From the NCBI GenBank assembly GCA_023144115.1, contig JAGLGH010000236.1, positions 1-9,102 of the forward strand: a stretch of DNA of 9,102 bases, in the 5' to 3' direction. Of this stretch, positions 1-6,139 are shown in pieces. This stretch comes from Nanobdellota archaeon. Lineage in GTDB: Archaea > Nanobdellota > Nanobdellia > Woesearchaeales > JAGLGH01. The number at the start of each line of letters is the position of its first letter. The first letter of the stretch is position 1. The translations under genes were made by a program, and so were the position numbers. A model generated the notes under the pieces. That model did no database searches and was not told the DNA's origin. It saw only the letters and a list, made by a program, of their open reading frames with translations.

Positions 1-2
1 AT

Positions 3-755
3 AAAGATAGGTGTATTACTAAAAAAGAAATTGAAAAGATTATAAGTTCAGATAATGAAAGATTATTTTTAGAACAGGAAAACCCACATGCGGGTAAGAT
101 GAGCATAGAGGATAGGAAAATTTATGAACAATTGGATGAGCACGAAAAAGAGTTAGTTCTTTTTTTCAAAAGAAATTATTTAATAAAGACCCTAAAGAAA
201 AAAATTCTTAATGAATGTGAATTGTTGATGGAGCCTTTCTTTAAGGCAATAGGACAAATGCTGTGCATTGATATTGAAGATTTATACTTTCTTACACCTC
301 AGGAGATTCTTGTTGCACTTGAGAAAGGATCAGACAAAGAAGTAAGAGAGAAGATCTTATTAAGAAGGAAAAGATGGTCAATAATCTTAATTGATGGTAA
401 AATAACAGTTCTTTCTTCGAAAGATTTTCCTCTAGTAATAGAGGAGAAACATGATCTTAAGAAAATGAATGGGATTAGTGCGTATAAAGGAAAAGTAAAT
501 GGAAGAATAAGGGTAGTCAAAACATATGATGATGTTAAGATTTTTAATGAGGGGGAGATTCTGGCTGCTAAAGAAACATCATTAAAATATATTGAAGCTA
601 TCAAAAAAGCAAGAGCGATTGTGACTGAATCTGGCGGAATTCTTTCCCACCCTGCAATTATTAGCAGAGAATTTAAGATACCTACGATTATGAATCTTGC
701 AGGACTTCTTCGTAATGTGAACACAGGAGATTTTGTGCAGGTTGATGCAGATTGA
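3..755 (+). CDS. PEP-utilising enzyme, swivelling phosphohistidine domain (5' partial)
   Basis: This is the C-terminal part of a PEP-synthase/pyruvate phosphate dikinase-like protein. The frame stays open from base 3 with no stop, so the gene most likely begins outside the window; the ATG at 99 is only an internal or fallback start. Counting from that Met, residues 15-95 are charged and helical (linker-like), and about 125-218 form the PEP-utiliser mobile domain. The diagnostic motif ESGGILSHPAI has the phospho-accepting His at residue 184 (bases 648-650), followed by the family's SREFKIPTI segment. In known members this His carries phosphate between an ATP-grasp site and a PEP/pyruvate-binding site. 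The partner domains are not visible, so the protein could be a true PEP synthase or a stand-alone phosphotransfer protein. The next gene follows after 25 bases on the same strand, so cotranscription is likely. Confidence 0.8.
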   Translation, partial: KDRCITKKEIEKIISSDNERLFLEQENPHAGKMSIEDRKIYEQLDEHEKELVLFFKRNYLIKTLKKKILNECELLMEPFFKAIGQMLCIDIEDLYFLTPQEILVALEKGSDKEVREKILLRRKRWSIILIDGKITVLSSKDFPLVIEEKHDLKKMNGISAYKGKVNGRIRVVKTYDDVKIFNEGEILAAKETSLKYIEAIKKARAIVTESGGILSHPAIISREFKIPTIMNLAGLLRNVNTGDFVQVDAD

Positions 756-780
756 GGTATTTTACATATAATAAGGGAAG

Positions 781-1857
781 GTGATTAATATCCCTATTAT
801 TGATAAACTTAATATTGGAAACGAAAATTTCTTGGATGTTTTGGTCACTATTACTGATGGCGCGCTTATAGATGTAGAGGATGATAAATTAAGGAAACAT
901 TTTCAAGAAGCCTATATCGAGTTAATCCGTAATCAGGGAACACCATGGGTGTCAGTTCTTTCAGAATATGTGCATATGGCGGAAACGGCAAAATTAACTT
1001 CTTCTTTTTCTGCTAATTTTGGGAACAGATTTAAGCCGCAGGAAGTTGACTTGAAAGATTATAAATCCATGATGATATTTGCAGGATTAATGCATGATAT
1101 TGTGCGGGTGTTAAAAATTCAAGATGCACCTGAAGTTTTTTCACAGTTGACAATTGAAGAAAAATTAAGTTATTTAAAAGTTATTGACGGAGATGACAAT
1201 ACTTCTGGCAGCCTTGCTGAAAAGGTAATGGATCAGGTTTATCCTTCTTATTCTCATTATGTTAGAGAAATGGTGTGTAATCATGGTTCTTCAACTATTA
1301 AAAAAAGAAAAGGAAATATTAAAGGAATTGAATATGTTGTTCCTTTAGTTGTTTGTGATGTTGCTTCCAGAGTTACTGATAGATATGCAAATGCAGCTTT
1401 GGGTACAGCTATAATTGAAAGGGCTGCAAGAGCTCTTAGGGCGATAAAAGAACATGATTCTGAGAAAATAAATCAACAAATTAAAAAAATCAATAAGCAG
1501 TCACATAATAACTTTATTCCTATATATCTTAATGGAACTTATGAAGATGAAAGTATGGTTCTTAGTTTAAAAGATGTATTAGGTAATGGCTATAAAGGGC
1601 TTAATGTAGATGAAGCACTTACAGGTAAGGAATATACTTTTTTGTTAAAGAAGGTGAATATTCCTCGTTATATTAATTCAGTAGCTTTTGATGCCTGTCA
1701 AAAATTATTATTCGATGTTCAGAAAGAAGTGAGTGGAGAAAGAGGAACATTTTCGCAGATAATGGATCTGTTTTCAAATTATAATTATAGATTGAAATTA
1801 ATAACTCATCTGCCTGATCTCTATGAAAGAAAACAAAATGTGCAAGTTAATGATTAA
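781..1857 (+). CDS. HD-domain metal-dependent hydrolase
   Basis: The 358-residue protein has the spaced ligands of an HD hydrolase: H65 (EYVHMAETA), H105-D106 (GLMHDIVR), H168 (CNHGSS) and D193 (VVCDVASR). HD enzymes bind divalent metal and usually hydrolyse phosphate esters of nucleotides; the substrate cannot be read here. The region after residue 210 is helical, shows no second motif I recognise, and makes the protein longer than a minimal HD domain. The start is GTG because no ATG occurs until residue 66. AGGTGAT at 778-784, a good match to the archaeal anti-Shine-Dalgarno sequence, overlaps the GTG itself, so the exact start is not certain. The gene lies 25 bases after the PEP-utiliser gene and is probably in its transcript. 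Other options are a phosphodiesterase or a catalytically altered HD protein. Confidence 0.72.
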   Translation: MINIPIIDKLNIGNENFLDVLVTITDGALIDVEDDKLRKHFQEAYIELIRNQGTPWVSVLSEYVHMAETAKLTSSFSANFGNRFKPQEVDLKDYKSMMIFAGLMHDIVRVLKIQDAPEVFSQLTIEEKLSYLKVIDGDDNTSGSLAEKVMDQVYPSYSHYVREMVCNHGSSTIKKRKGNIKGIEYVVPLVVCDVASRVTDRYANAALGTAIIERAARALRAIKEHDSEKINQQIKKINKQSHNNFIPIYLNGTYEDESMVLSLKDVLGNGYKGLNVDEALTGKEYTFLLKKVNIPRYINSVAFDACQKLLFDVQKEVSGERGTFSQIMDLFSNYNYRLKLITHLPDLYERKQNVQVND

Positions 1858-1935
1858 ACAAGTGGACTATTGACATTCGTATATATTGTTTATATGGGTT
1901 TGTATTCAGATGAAAAAAATTCAAAATGAGGAAAA

Positions 1936-1943
1936 TTTATAAA
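1936..1943 (+). promoter_or_regulatory. TATA box for the Maf gene
   Basis: TTTATAAA preceded by the purine-rich GAGGAAAA, which resembles a BRE. Its centre is 26-27 bases before the ATG at 1966, so transcription probably starts at that codon and the message is leaderless. This favours 1966 over the in-frame ATG at 1954. Confidence 0.6.
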
Positions 1944-1965
1944 GATTCATCAAATGTCATATCTT

Positions 1966-2550
1966 ATGACTAAGATAATCTTAGCAACATCTGCAGTATC
2001 CAGGCAGGAAGCATTTGGGTATCTTAATTTGGATTTTGTAGCTCAAGGCAGTGATGTTGAGGAATATTTTGATGGAAGACCAGATTCTCCAGAAGAACTG
2101 GTTCTTCATTTGGCAAAATTAAAAGCTGAAGCAGTTGCTAAACATTATGATTCAGGAATCATAATCGGTTTTGATTCTGTTGGCTGGTTTAACAGACAAA
2201 TTCTTGAAAAGCCAAAATCAAGAGAAGAAGCATTTGAAAGATTGAGATCTTTATCTGGAGATAATTATCAATTTTATACTGGGGTTTATATGATAAATCT
2301 TGAATCTGGAAAAGAGAGTTCTAAAGTTGCAATAACTGATGTTCAACTGAGAGATTTAACTGATTCTGAAATCAATAAATATTTAGATCAAGATCCCAAA
2401 TTTAATACTTATGCTTCAGGATTTGATCCTCTGGAAAATTACAGTTCTTCTTTTGTCAGAAAAATTGATGGAAGCTATAATAATCTGACAAGGGGAATAC
2501 CTCTTGAGACTATTGTTGAAATGCTTCCTGATGTTGGATATAGGTTATAG
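1966..2550 (+). CDS. Maf-family nucleotide pyrophosphatase
   Basis: Maf/YhdE/YceF-type proteins hydrolyse non-canonical or specific nucleoside triphosphates to monophosphates. Counting from ATG 1966 (194 aa), the N-terminal IILATSAVSRQEAF matches the family's LAS.SPRR loop. K53 lies in LAKLKAEA, D70 in IIGFDSV is the expected catalytic Asp, and K82 lies in LEKP. LRSLSGDNYQFYTGV matches the conserved LSG..H.V.TGV block, and DGSYNNLTRGIP matches the C-terminal GSY.NV.GLP. The usual DKAG.Y..Q segment before it is absent and is replaced by FNTYASGFDPLENY, so specificity may differ from bacterial Maf. An in-frame ATG at 1954 would add four residues, but it lies upstream of the transcription start predicted from the TATA box. 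The gene ends 8 bases from the convergent radical SAM remnant. Confidence 0.85.
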   Translation: MTKIILATSAVSRQEAFGYLNLDFVAQGSDVEEYFDGRPDSPEELVLHLAKLKAEAVAKHYDSGIIIGFDSVGWFNRQILEKPKSREEAFERLRSLSGDNYQFYTGVYMINLESGKESSKVAITDVQLRDLTDSEINKYLDQDPKFNTYASGFDPLENYSSSFVRKIDGSYNNLTRGIPLETIVEMLPDVGYRL

Positions 2551-2558
2551 GCTGAGCA

Positions 2559-2993
2559 TTATAATATTGTTGTTTTTCTCTGCTCTTTTATAGGGACATA
2601 TTCTTTACTTGGAATAATGGCTTTTGAGAGCATTTCTTCTCTAAATTCAAGTAATTTGTCATAACCTTTTACTCCTAATTGTGTACTATATTGTAAATGT
2701 TGTTTTTGTAATTCTACTGGATCAAGTCTGTAGGTATTTCCAAATCTTTGCCTGAATTCATCTCTTTGCATTAGGATATTCCAGGCATTAGATCCGGGCA
2801 ATGGTGTTAATGGGTTCCAATATGAGATTTCTGTCTGGCAGATTCCTGAAATCTGTTCAGATAATTGAATAGTGTCTTGAAGAGTATCCCAAGTTTCTCC
2901 TACTAAACCTAAAATATAAGCCGGCGAAATGCTAATATCATGCTTTTTAAATAAATTACAAGCATCGATGCCCTCTTTTTGATTCTTGGGCAA
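2559..2993 (-). pseudogene. Radical SAM protein, C-terminal remnant (5' truncated)
   Basis: The 144-codon open stretch resembles the end of a B12-binding-type radical SAM enzyme. It has the GLVGETWDTLQDTIQL segment (family form G.PGET.E...T), the barrel-end motif PLTPLPGSNAW, and a helical tail. The cobalamin-binding domain and the radical SAM core with CxxxCxxC are missing; the only cysteines are isolated (C12, C51). The frame is closed by TGA just upstream, at about 3012-3014 on the plus strand, and the only start is a TTG at 2993. A weak TATA-like ATTTTAAAG at 3021-3029 could in principle drive a leaderless short product. I saw no convincing N-terminal half in the other minus-strand frames up to 3108. 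It is most likely a decayed gene or a leftover from a rearrangement; a short expressed protein is possible but less likely. Confidence 0.7.
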
Positions 2994-3108
2994 AAAATGG
3001 TGATTTCTTTTTCAGCATTCCTTTAAAATCTGGATAAATACATTTAGGCAAAATAATGGGGTAGATCTCAAGTATTAACAACTGCGAAGTAGCTAAAATA
3101 TAGAAAGA

Positions 3109-3116
3109 TTTAAATA
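3109..3116 (+). promoter_or_regulatory. TATA box for the 131-aa gene
   Basis: TTTAAATA preceded by GAAAGA. It predicts a transcription start near 3139, leaving a leader of about 20 bases that includes GGTGA at 3149-3153, a Shine-Dalgarno match 8 bases before the ATG at 3162. Confidence 0.55.
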
Positions 3117-3161
3117 TCTACTTTAATTCTCTAAGGATAATAAATATTGGTGAACAAGAAA

Positions 3162-3557
3162 ATGTCAGATCAAAAAATAGGAGTTCGTGTTGTTGTAGGG
3201 ACATACAAAAATTTAGATACTGAGGATACAGGGGTATTTGCATCTCCTTTAGATGAGCTTGGTCCTATATATGAAACTTGTATTGATCATGATGATGATC
3301 CTATTGAAGTTGCTGGATACTCCAGAGGAGTATATTTAGCTCAAAATCTTGATGAATTATCTAAGAGAATTCTTGATACAATGAACTTAAAAAGGTCTAG
3401 TTTTGCTTTACATCCAGCGCAGTTAGGATGTCATTCAACTGTTCAGGATGAATGGGGTGATGAAAGAATCAATTATCTTATGGATAAATTACCTCGCGCA
3501 CAATTTGATGAGCTTTATAAGAAAGTGTTAGCAAAGCCTTATGACACTGATATATAA
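3162..3557 (+). CDS. Uncharacterised 131-aa protein with His/Cys/Asp clusters
   Basis: I do not recognise this family. The start at ATG 3162 is chosen because GGTGA sits 8 bases upstream; in-frame TTG 3147 and GTG 3150 would place the start inside or before that ribosome site. The protein is soluble, with no signal peptide or membrane segment. The N-terminus (IGVRVVVGTY) looks like a beta strand. Two clusters stand out: CIDHDDDP (C40, H43, D44-D46) and HPAQLGCH (H84, C90, H91), which could together bind metal or form an active site. The C-terminal third is helical and charged. It has its own promoter and stands between the radical SAM remnant and the HD nucleotidase, so context gives no clear function. 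Codon use looks like that of its neighbours, which supports a real gene. Confidence 0.75.
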   Translation: MSDQKIGVRVVVGTYKNLDTEDTGVFASPLDELGPIYETCIDHDDDPIEVAGYSRGVYLAQNLDELSKRILDTMNLKRSSFALHPAQLGCHSTVQDEWGDERINYLMDKLPRAQFDELYKKVLAKPYDTDI

Positions 3558-3588
3558 CACTGATATCTTGGCATCATCTTTCAGTAAA

Positions 3589-3598
3589 TTTATTAAAT
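3589..3598 (+). promoter_or_regulatory. TATA box for the HD nucleotidase gene
   Basis: TTTATTAAAT, centred about 30 bases before ATG 3623, predicts a transcription start within a few bases of the start codon and so a nearly leaderless message. No Shine-Dalgarno sequence is visible. Confidence 0.45.
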
Positions 3599-3622
3599 GA
3601 ATATATATTAATTAAAAGTAAT

Positions 3623-4180
3623 ATGGAGAAAATCAATAAATTTAGAGTTTTTAACAGATTAAAAACAGTTTATCGCTTTAATTCAGTAGAAAATAGAAAT
3701 GAAAGTTCTGCAGAACATTCATGGAGTTGTTTAATCTTAGCTGATTTTTTTCTTTCTCAAATGGATAGTAATTTGGATCGTTTAAAAGTTTATGAATTAT
3801 TGATGTATCACGATGTTGTAGAAATAGAATCTGGTGATACTCCTTTGCATCCTGAGAGAAACTCATTAGATAAAAAAGAAAGAGAAAAAAAAGCAGTTGA
3901 GTCATTAAAAGAAATGCTTCCATTTCCATTAAATAATAAATTTATAAAATTATTTGATGAATTTGAAGAGCAAAAAACTTTAGAAGCAAAATTTGCTAAA
4001 GCAGTTGATGCTTTAGATGCAGCAATCCATGAATTAGACCATAAACAAGATTGGAAAGGGTGGACTAAAGAATTTCTTATTGAGAAAAAATTAAATCTTT
4101 TGGAGGATTTTCCTGAATTAAAGAAATCATTCAATACAATACTTGAGTATTTGATTGAAAATAATTATCTCAATCAATAA
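3623..4180 (+). CDS. HDDC2/YfbR-like HD-domain 5'-nucleotidase
   Basis: This family removes phosphate from (deoxy)nucleoside 5'-monophosphates. The 185-residue length is normal for it. Visible family motifs are SSAEHSWSC with E31-H32, the HD pair H63-D64 in YHDVVEIESGD with E67 and G71-D72 following, and the late Asp D129 in AKAVDALDAA. The typical E-A-K-F/L-x-K-A-x-D block is clear. H32, H63, D64 and D129 make the expected metal site, so the enzyme should be active. It differs from the HD protein at 781-1857, which has longer spacing and lacks the AEHSW motif. The gene is monocistronic with its own TATA box and converges on the thioredoxin/CDF/regulator operon. The exact nucleotide preference cannot be read from the sequence. 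Confidence 0.85.
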   Translation: MEKINKFRVFNRLKTVYRFNSVENRNESSAEHSWSCLILADFFLSQMDSNLDRLKVYELLMYHDVVEIESGDTPLHPERNSLDKKEREKKAVESLKEMLPFPLNNKFIKLFDEFEEQKTLEAKFAKAVDALDAAIHELDHKQDWKGWTKEFLIEKKLNLLEDFPELKKSFNTILEYLIENNYLNQ

Positions 4181-4181
4181 C

Positions 4182-4206
4182 TTCCTTAGAAAAATAGTTT
4201 AAGGAA
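4182..4206. terminator. Possible hairpin between convergent genes
   Basis: TTCCTTA (4182-4188) and TAAGGAA (4200-4206) can pair as a 7-base stem, extended by one G-U pair, around a 9-11 base loop. It starts 1 base after the nucleotidase stop and ends at the TGA of the possible small minus-strand frame, so it could end transcripts from both sides. No long T tract follows, so support is modest. Confidence 0.35.
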
Positions 4207-4311
4207 TCAATTTTGGATGTTATACATTATTTGTATAATTTCTTTCACAGAAGCTTCAATTAATTGTTCAGAACTGGTACGATTAACTTTATTGTTTACT
4301 GTGTTTACCAC
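4207..4311 (-). CDS. Possible 34-aa small protein overlapping the regulator gene
   Basis: A short frame starts with GTG inside the last codons of the winged-helix regulator gene (AAGTGGTAA, start and stop overlapping) and runs to TGA at 4207-4209. The predicted peptide ends in a plausible amphipathic helix, SSEQLIEASVKEIIQIMYN. The overlap would allow translational coupling as the last gene of the operon. Against this, 34 codons can stay open by chance, GTG is a weak start and no family is recognised. If it is not a gene, the 124-base gap holds only the hairpin. Confidence 0.25.
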   Translation of the reverse strand: MVNTVNNKVNRTSSEQLIEASVKEIIQIMYNIQN

Positions 4312-4652
4312 TTATCTATTTTCTCTTCAACCTTATCTGTCCAGTGTTGAATAATTTCTTTAATGATCTTTCTGATATTTGATTTTGAATTGCATTCGTA
4401 AGTATAAATATAACCCCCATTATCTAAATTCTTTTGATGTCTAATAATTATACCTTTCTCAGACAATTTTTTTACAGCTTTTTGTATTGTTGTCAGATTA
4501 AGGTTTAATTTTTTTGATATAGAATTTGTTGTACATTCTTTACTTGTATCTTTTAAAAAATATTTCATTATCTTTAATTCTGTTCTAGTTAAACCTAATC
4601 CACACTTAATAATATCATCCAGGTTAAATTGTTTGCATGCGAAATCTATCAT
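4305..4652 (-). CDS. Small winged-helix transcriptional regulator with N-terminal Cys pair
   Basis: Starting at ATG 4652 the protein has 115 residues. The start is chosen because it overlaps the CDF stop as ATGA, a standard coupling arrangement; an in-frame ATG at 4700 would force a 52-base overlap. Residues 20-85 form a helix-turn-helix (LTRTELKIMKYFL, then SISKKLNLNLTTIQKAVKKLSEKG) followed by a wing with NGGYIYTY. The tail is a charged helix (IIQHWTDKVEEKID) that could dimerise. It resembles short archaeal MarR/TrmB-like regulators. Two cysteines, C6 and C17, flank FNLDDIIK just before the DNA-binding domain and could sense thiol state or metal; a third, in KECTT, sits before the HTH. As third gene after thioredoxin and a metal exporter, it probably controls its own operon through the palindromes at 6098-6149 (inference). 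Confidence 0.75.
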   Translation of the reverse strand: MIDFACKQFNLDDIIKCGLGLTRTELKIMKYFLKDTSKECTTNSISKKLNLNLTTIQKAVKKLSEKGIIIRHQKNLDNGGYIYTYECNSKSNIRKIIKEIIQHWTDKVEEKIDKW

Positions 4653-5719
4653 TTTCTTCTCATAAAAATGTGACAATTGGGACATTTTATTTTTAAACAA
4701 GGAGTTTCTTTTTTATGTTTTATTGTATATCCGCATTTTGGACAAATACAATTTCCACCTGGTCCTTTCCCTTGAGCACCAAAATTTTCTCCTTTAAATT
4801 TTCCTCTTTTTGACCACCCAAAACCTTTTCTCAAAATAATTTTTGAAACAACATCTTTAGATTGAAAATATGAATCTGTAATATCATAACTTTTTATTTG
4901 AATTGCAACATATTCAAGAACATCAATTTCTTTTATTAAGTCTTTTTTTATCTTTTCAGATATTTTTGTTGCTTTTTCTACATTTAAATCCGGAGGTAAT
5001 TCAATTTCTATATTCGCTGAAATTACTGAACCTCTTTTCTGAGTTTTTAAATTCCCTAGTGTAATTTCATTCTCTTTTAAAATATTTTTAATTTTATCTT
5101 CTATCTCATCATCTGCTTTTTTATCCAATAAAGAATCTGTCGCTTCTTTTCCTAATTCAATAGATTCTTTAATAATATAAATTCCAATTAAAGCTGATAA
5201 AATTGAATCAATATAGACCCAATAAGGCATTATAAATAATCCTATTAAAACTACTATTGAAGTATAAACATCAACCCTATCGTGGACACCATCAGAAAGT
5301 AAACTTATTGAATTTTCCTTTTTCCCATAATGAATCTTAAATCTAGCTACTATTTCATTAGCAATAGCAGAAATGATCATAATCCCTACAGCTAAATAAC
5401 TTAAAGAAATAATCTCAGGTTTAATAAATCCTTTATATGATTTATATAAAATCCATAATCCTGTTAAAAATAACATTAGAGTTATAATTGTTCCAGATAA
5501 AACTTCATATTTATAATAGCCATAAGGATGTTTTTTATCTTCAGGTTTTTTTGAAAATTTAATTCCAATAAAACTAATTCCAGATGAAAATACATCCATC
5601 CCTGAATGAATTCCTTCTGCTAAAACAGAAACAGAACCAGTAAGAAATCCAATAATTAGTTTACCTACTGCTAGAAAAAGATTTACAAAGATTGAAACTA
5701 AAGCTATCCCTTCTTTCAT
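4649..5719 (-). CDS. Cation diffusion facilitator with Cys-rich C-terminal tail
   Basis: A 356-residue CDF-family transporter, which exports divalent metal (Zn, Fe, Mn or similar) across the membrane against protons. About six hydrophobic segments fall within residues 5-190. Transport-site residues are visible in the second helix (H38, D42 in AEGIHSGMD) and fifth helix (D143, H146, D150 in SDGVHDRVD), and HPYGYYKYE (64-72) is the family's HP.G..K.E loop. Residues 205-280 are the cytoplasmic dimer domain. Beyond it is a Gly-rich linker and an added zinc-ribbon-like tail: CICPKCG (C324, C326, C329), H335, C341, C346, C349 and H350. CDF proteins normally end before such a module. The gene starts 18 bases after thioredoxin with no visible Shine-Dalgarno and overlaps the regulator gene by ATGA. 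The metal cannot be assigned with confidence. Confidence 0.88.
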   Translation of the reverse strand: MKEGIALVSIFVNLFLAVGKLIIGFLTGSVSVLAEGIHSGMDVFSSGISFIGIKFSKKPEDKKHPYGYYKYEVLSGTIITLMLFLTGLWILYKSYKGFIKPEIISLSYLAVGIMIISAIANEIVARFKIHYGKKENSISLLSDGVHDRVDVYTSIVVLIGLFIMPYWVYIDSILSALIGIYIIKESIELGKEATDSLLDKKADDEIEDKIKNILKENEITLGNLKTQKRGSVISANIEIELPPDLNVEKATKISEKIKKDLIKEIDVLEYVAIQIKSYDITDSYFQSKDVVSKIILRKGFGWSKRGKFKGENFGAQGKGPGGNCICPKCGYTIKHKKETPCLKIKCPNCHIFMRRK

Positions 5720-5737
5720 TTTATGCTATTTTTGTTA

Positions 5738-6070
5738 TCATTTTAAAACCTTCATGATTTCATCAATTTTCTGTTTTAAGATATCCTTTGGTGCAAAGCC
5801 AGTTATTCTGTCAATCTCTTTACCGTCTTTTGTGATAATTAAACAAGGTATCCCTTGTATCTGAAATTGATTTGCAAGTTCTGGGTCATCTTCTGTGCTT
5901 ATCTTAGCAAATTTTAATTTACCTTCATAGTCATTACTTAATTCTTCAAATACTGGACCCATCATTTGACAAGGACCGCACCAGGATGCCCAGAAATCAA
6001 TTATTACAGGAATCTGTGAATTAGTTATTTCTTCTTGAAAATTGTCTTTATTTATCTTTATAGTTGCCAT
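5738..6070 (-). CDS. Thioredoxin
   Basis: A 110-residue cytosolic thioredoxin that exchanges disulfides with protein partners. The active site is WCGPC (C31, C34) within FWASWCGPC, and the cis-proline is P75 in GIPC, with TGFAP near the end as in classical thioredoxins. The length and fold order are standard. Unusually, the residue after the cis-proline is Cys (C76); most thioredoxins have Thr, so a third thiol sits beside the active site. It is the first gene of a three-gene unit with the CDF exporter and winged-helix regulator. Its leader of about 33 bases contains GGGGGA about 10 bases before the ATG as a possible ribosome site. Its promoter carries the palindromes described below. Identification is firm; the physiological partner is unknown. 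Confidence 0.95.
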   Translation of the reverse strand: MATIKINKDNFQEEITNSQIPVIIDFWASWCGPCQMMGPVFEELSNDYEGKLKFAKISTEDDPELANQFQIQGIPCLIITKDGKEIDRITGFAPKDILKQKIDEIMKVLK

Positions 6071-6097
6071 TTTAATTTTCCCCCAATTGGTTTTTAT

Positions 6098-6111
6098 TAT
6101 CAGTACTGATA
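6098..6111. promoter_or_regulatory. 14-base palindrome over the predicted thioredoxin transcription start
   Basis: TATCAGTACTGATA is a perfect inverted repeat centred at 6104.5. The TATA box at 6126-6133 predicts transcription starting near 6103, inside this site. A dimeric regulator bound here would block initiation, so it is a good repressor operator. The winged-helix protein of the same operon is the natural candidate; no binding is shown. Confidence 0.5.
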
Positions 6112-6125
6112 GAAATCAGAGGTAC

Positions 6126-6133
6126 TATTTAAA
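6126..6133 (-). promoter_or_regulatory. TATA box of the thioredoxin operon
   Basis: On the minus strand this reads TTTAAATA, preceded by AACC as part of a BRE. It lies about 56 bases before the thioredoxin ATG and predicts a start near 6103. A partial GTAC site (GAGGTACTAT, about 6119-6128, core 6122-6125) touches its downstream edge. Confidence 0.6.
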
Positions 6134-6139
6134 GGTTTT

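Noticed and set aside
299..724. Long minus-strand open frame opposite the PEP-utiliser gene
   Set aside because: It lies antisense to a gene with a clear phosphohistidine motif, and its translation shows no family features.
1954..1965. Upstream ATG for the Maf gene
   Set aside because: It lies upstream of the transcription start predicted from TTTATAAA at 1936-1943, and Maf proteins usually begin just before the IILA strand.
2994..3108. Search for the missing radical SAM N-terminal half in other minus-strand frames
   Set aside because: One frame stays open for about 30-40 codons near here but shows neither CxxxCxxC nor other radical SAM motifs, so a simple frameshift is not supported.
3678..4134. 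Two minus-strand open frames opposite the HD nucleotidase
   Set aside because: The plus-strand frame has all HD motifs; the antisense translations are Ser/Phe-rich shadows without motifs.
4653..4700. 16-residue N-terminal extension of the winged-helix regulator
   Set aside because: It would overlap the conserved Cys-rich end of the CDF gene; the ATGA overlap at 4649-4652 is the usual coupling arrangement.
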